Positions 62,747 through 64,000 of a stretch of 64,000 nucleotides of DNA are shown here, piece by piece. The stretch spans positions 1,488,001 through 1,552,000 of the forward strand of contig NZ_JACCBU010000001.1 in the NCBI RefSeq assembly GCF_013407955.1, written 5' to 3'. The number at the start of each line of letters is the position of its first letter. Position 1 is the first letter of the stretch. Position numbers and translations under genes: made by a program. Under the pieces are notes generated by a model that was given only the letters and a program-made list of their open reading frames with translations, had not been told where the DNA came from and did no database searches. The stretch is from Microlunatus parietis. Lineage in GTDB: Bacteria > Actinomycetota > Actinomycetes > Propionibacteriales > Propionibacteriaceae.

Positions 62747-63799
62747 TCACACCCCCGCCCGCACGACCCGGTCGGCGAGCAGCTCGCGCACCCGCGGGAT
62801 CACCTCGGTCCCGTACAGCTCGACGGCCCGCAGCCTGGCGCTGATCGGCTGTGAACCCGCGGTGTAGATCAGGTCGAAGCGTTCGACGCCGAGCGTGTTC
62901 ACCGTCCTGGCGATCTTGGCCGCGACCGTCGCCGGTGAGCCGATGTAGAGGGAGCCGTACGCAATCTCCTCCTCGTACTGGTCCCGGCGGAGCCGCGGCC
63001 AGCCGCGCTGGGCGCCGATGCGATCATGGATGACCCGGTAACGCGGCCAGAACACCTCCTTGGCCTCCTCGTCGGTGTCGGCGATGAAGCCCGGCGAGTG
63101 CATGCCGACCCCGTGCGACGGAGTGCCGAACTGCTCGGCCGCCCGGCGGTAGAGCTCGACGTAGGAGGCGAACCGGCTCGGCGGGCCGCCGATGATCGCG
63201 AGCACCATCGGCAACCCGTACCTGGCCGTGCGGATCACCGACTGCGGCGAACCGCCGACCCCGACCCAGGTCGGCAGCCGCCCGGACTCGGACTTCGGGA
63301 AGACGTCGGCCCGGTCCAGCGGTGCCCGCAGGTCGCCGCTCCAGCTGACCGGTTGCTCGTCCAGCAGCCGGACGAAAAGGTCGAGCTTCTCCTCGAACAG
63401 CCGGTCATAGTCGGCCAGATCGTAACCGAACAAGGGAAAGGACTCGGTGAACGAGCCGCGGCCGAGGATCAGCTCGGCCCTCCCGCCGGAGATCCCGTCG
63501 ACGGTCGCGAACCGCTGGAAGACGCGGACCGGGTCGTCGGAGCTCAGTACGGTGACGCCCGACGACAGCCGGATCCGCGACGTCCGGGCGGCGATGGCGG
63601 CGAGCACGGTCTCTGGCGTCGCGATGGCGTACTCGGGACGATGGTGCTCACCCAGGGCGATTACGTCGACGCCGAGCTGGTCGGCCAGCACCGCCTCCTC
63701 GACGACCTGACGGATCGCCGCGGGGTAGCTCACGAGTTGACCGGTGTCGTCCTCCGGGACGTCGCCGAAGGTGTCGAGTCCGAAGATCAGATCGGGCAT
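62747..63799 (-). CDS. LLM-class oxidoreductase (luciferase-like)
   Basis: 350 residues from the ATG at 63799. [50 protein letters not shown] and [20 protein letters not shown] show the barrel with typical flavin-binding loops. Upstream on the minus strand TTGATG and TATGAT spaced 16 bp make a good promoter, and MarR-type operators flank it. The function is probably xenobiotic or quinone oxidation under MarR control. Confidence 0.88.
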   Translation of the reverse strand: MPDLIFGLDTFGDVPEDDTGQLVSYPAAIRQVVEEAVLADQLGVDVIALGEHHRPEYAIATPETVLAAIAARTSRIRLSSGVTVLSSDDPVRVFQRFATVDGISGGRAELILGRGSFTESFPLFGYDLADYDRLFEEKLDLFVRLLDEQPVSWSGDLRAPLDRADVFPKSESGRLPTWVGVGGSPQSVIRTARYGLPMVLAIIGGPPSRFASYVELYRRAAEQFGTPSHGVGMHSPGFIADTDEEAKEVFWPRYRVIHDRIGAQRGWPRLRRDQYEEEIAYGSLYIGSPATVAAKIARTVNTLGVERFDLIYTAGSQPISARLRAVELYGTEVIPRVRELLADRVVRAGV

Positions 63800-63819
63800 G
63801 ATCAAGCCTTCCCAAGTAG

Positions 63820-63858
63820 TTGACGCGTCAATCATATACCATGTCATTGACACATCAA
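63820..63858. promoter_or_regulatory. MarR operators in the divergent promoter
   Basis: TTGACGCGTCAA (63820-63831) is a perfect 12-bp palindrome and TTGACACATCAA (63847-63858) is the same with two changes. They bracket the -10 TATGAT of the oxidoreductase gene (minus strand) and lie just upstream of the MarR gene. Both genes should be repressed by the product of the latter. Confidence 0.65.
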
Positions 63859-63871
63859 CCAGGGAGTGGCC

Positions 63872-64000
63872 ATGGCGAGGGAACGGGCGGCGGGCCGGGC
63901 GACGAAGCGCCGGCTGCCGACGAAGGAGGAGCTGCGGGTCTGGCGGGAGTTCATCGAGACGGCCGAGACGCTGCGGTCCGAGCTCGCGTCCCGGCTGCAG
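63872..64000 (+). CDS. MarR-family regulator, 5' part
   Basis: Partial: 43 codons from the ATG at 63872, with GGGAG upstream, cut by the right edge. The start MARERAAGRATKRRLPTKEE followed by LRVWREFIETAETLRSELAS is the first helix region of MarR regulators (LWRxxxET...L). The palindromes in front of it fit an autorepressor. The DNA-binding wing is outside the window. Confidence 0.7.
   Translation, partial: MARERAAGRATKRRLPTKEELRVWREFIETAETLRSELASRLQ

Overview
The window is about 70% GC, with dense genes, many GTG starts, ATGA overlaps and several leaderless-looking starts. Actinomycete marker features are present: a SAM-IV type riboswitch, a Zur box, a class III lanthipeptide cluster, WXG100-type secretion and a mycobacterial-like glycyl-tRNA synthetase. 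This points to a soil-type Actinomycetota. A relative of Microlunatus or other Propionibacteriales is a guess from general character, not something the sequence proves. No tRNA, rRNA, CRISPR array, transposase or prophage was recognised.

Layout. 1-4.8 kb: a GH36 alpha-galactosidase cut by the left edge, a sugar isomerase-like TIM barrel, a dGTPase-like protein and a TetR regulator, divergent from an aldo/keto reductase (4.9-5.9 kb). 5.8-8.1 kb: membrane proteins, two of them apparently broken. 8.1-10.6 kb: a tRNA-dihydrouridine synthase translationally coupled to a Phd/VapC pair, back to back with a second toxin-antitoxin pair. 10.6-14.6 kb: a methyltransferase, a RibD-like reductase, an AraC regulator, glyS and a monooxygenase-fold protein. 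15-18.2 kb: the zinc uptake operon znuA-znuC-znuB-zur with a Zur box on the znuA start. 18.4-25.8 kb: a secreted beta-propeller, a CPBP-like membrane protein, uppS/recO divergent, an M1 peptidase and an anchored secreted protein.

26-32.8 kb holds a WXG100 protein, a 1917-residue RHS/YD-repeat protein with a self-cleaving HINT domain and a 102-residue C-terminal tip, and two small overlapping genes that are immunity candidates. This looks like a type VII-secreted polymorphic toxin locus. 32.9-34.8 kb is leuA with a 15-codon leader peptide carrying three Leu codons and overlapping alternative RNA helices. 35.8-37.4 kb is a SAM-IV riboswitch in front of a cysteine desulfurase-like enzyme. 38.2-41 kb is pyrR-pyrB-pyrC. 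41-44 kb is a toroid-fold protein, an LLM oxidoreductase, a glyoxalase-fold protein and an AraC regulator. A repeat-rich gap and an MscS channel follow.

45.1-53.4 kb is the most notable region: a complete class III lanthipeptide (lantibiotic-like) operon. It encodes a LanKC synthetase, a 44-residue SapB-like precursor too short for ordinary gene calling, a prolyl oligopeptidase that probably removes the leader, and a two-gene ABC exporter. A clear promoter lies upstream and a strong hairpin sits just after the precursor gene. 53.5-64 kb carries a hydrolase, OsmC, a truncated haemoglobin, a GH4 alpha-galactosidase with its AraC regulator, a zinc alcohol dehydrogenase and a two-component system. 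It ends with a small MarR regulon (acetyltransferase, LLM oxidoreductase, F420-type reductase) marked by repeated TTGACRCRTCAA-like operators.

On top of the genes, the hexamer TGATCA is hugely over-represented (about 105 by manual count against about 4 expected from base composition), which suggests a genome-wide iterated motif. An 80-bp inverted-repeat element occurs twice.
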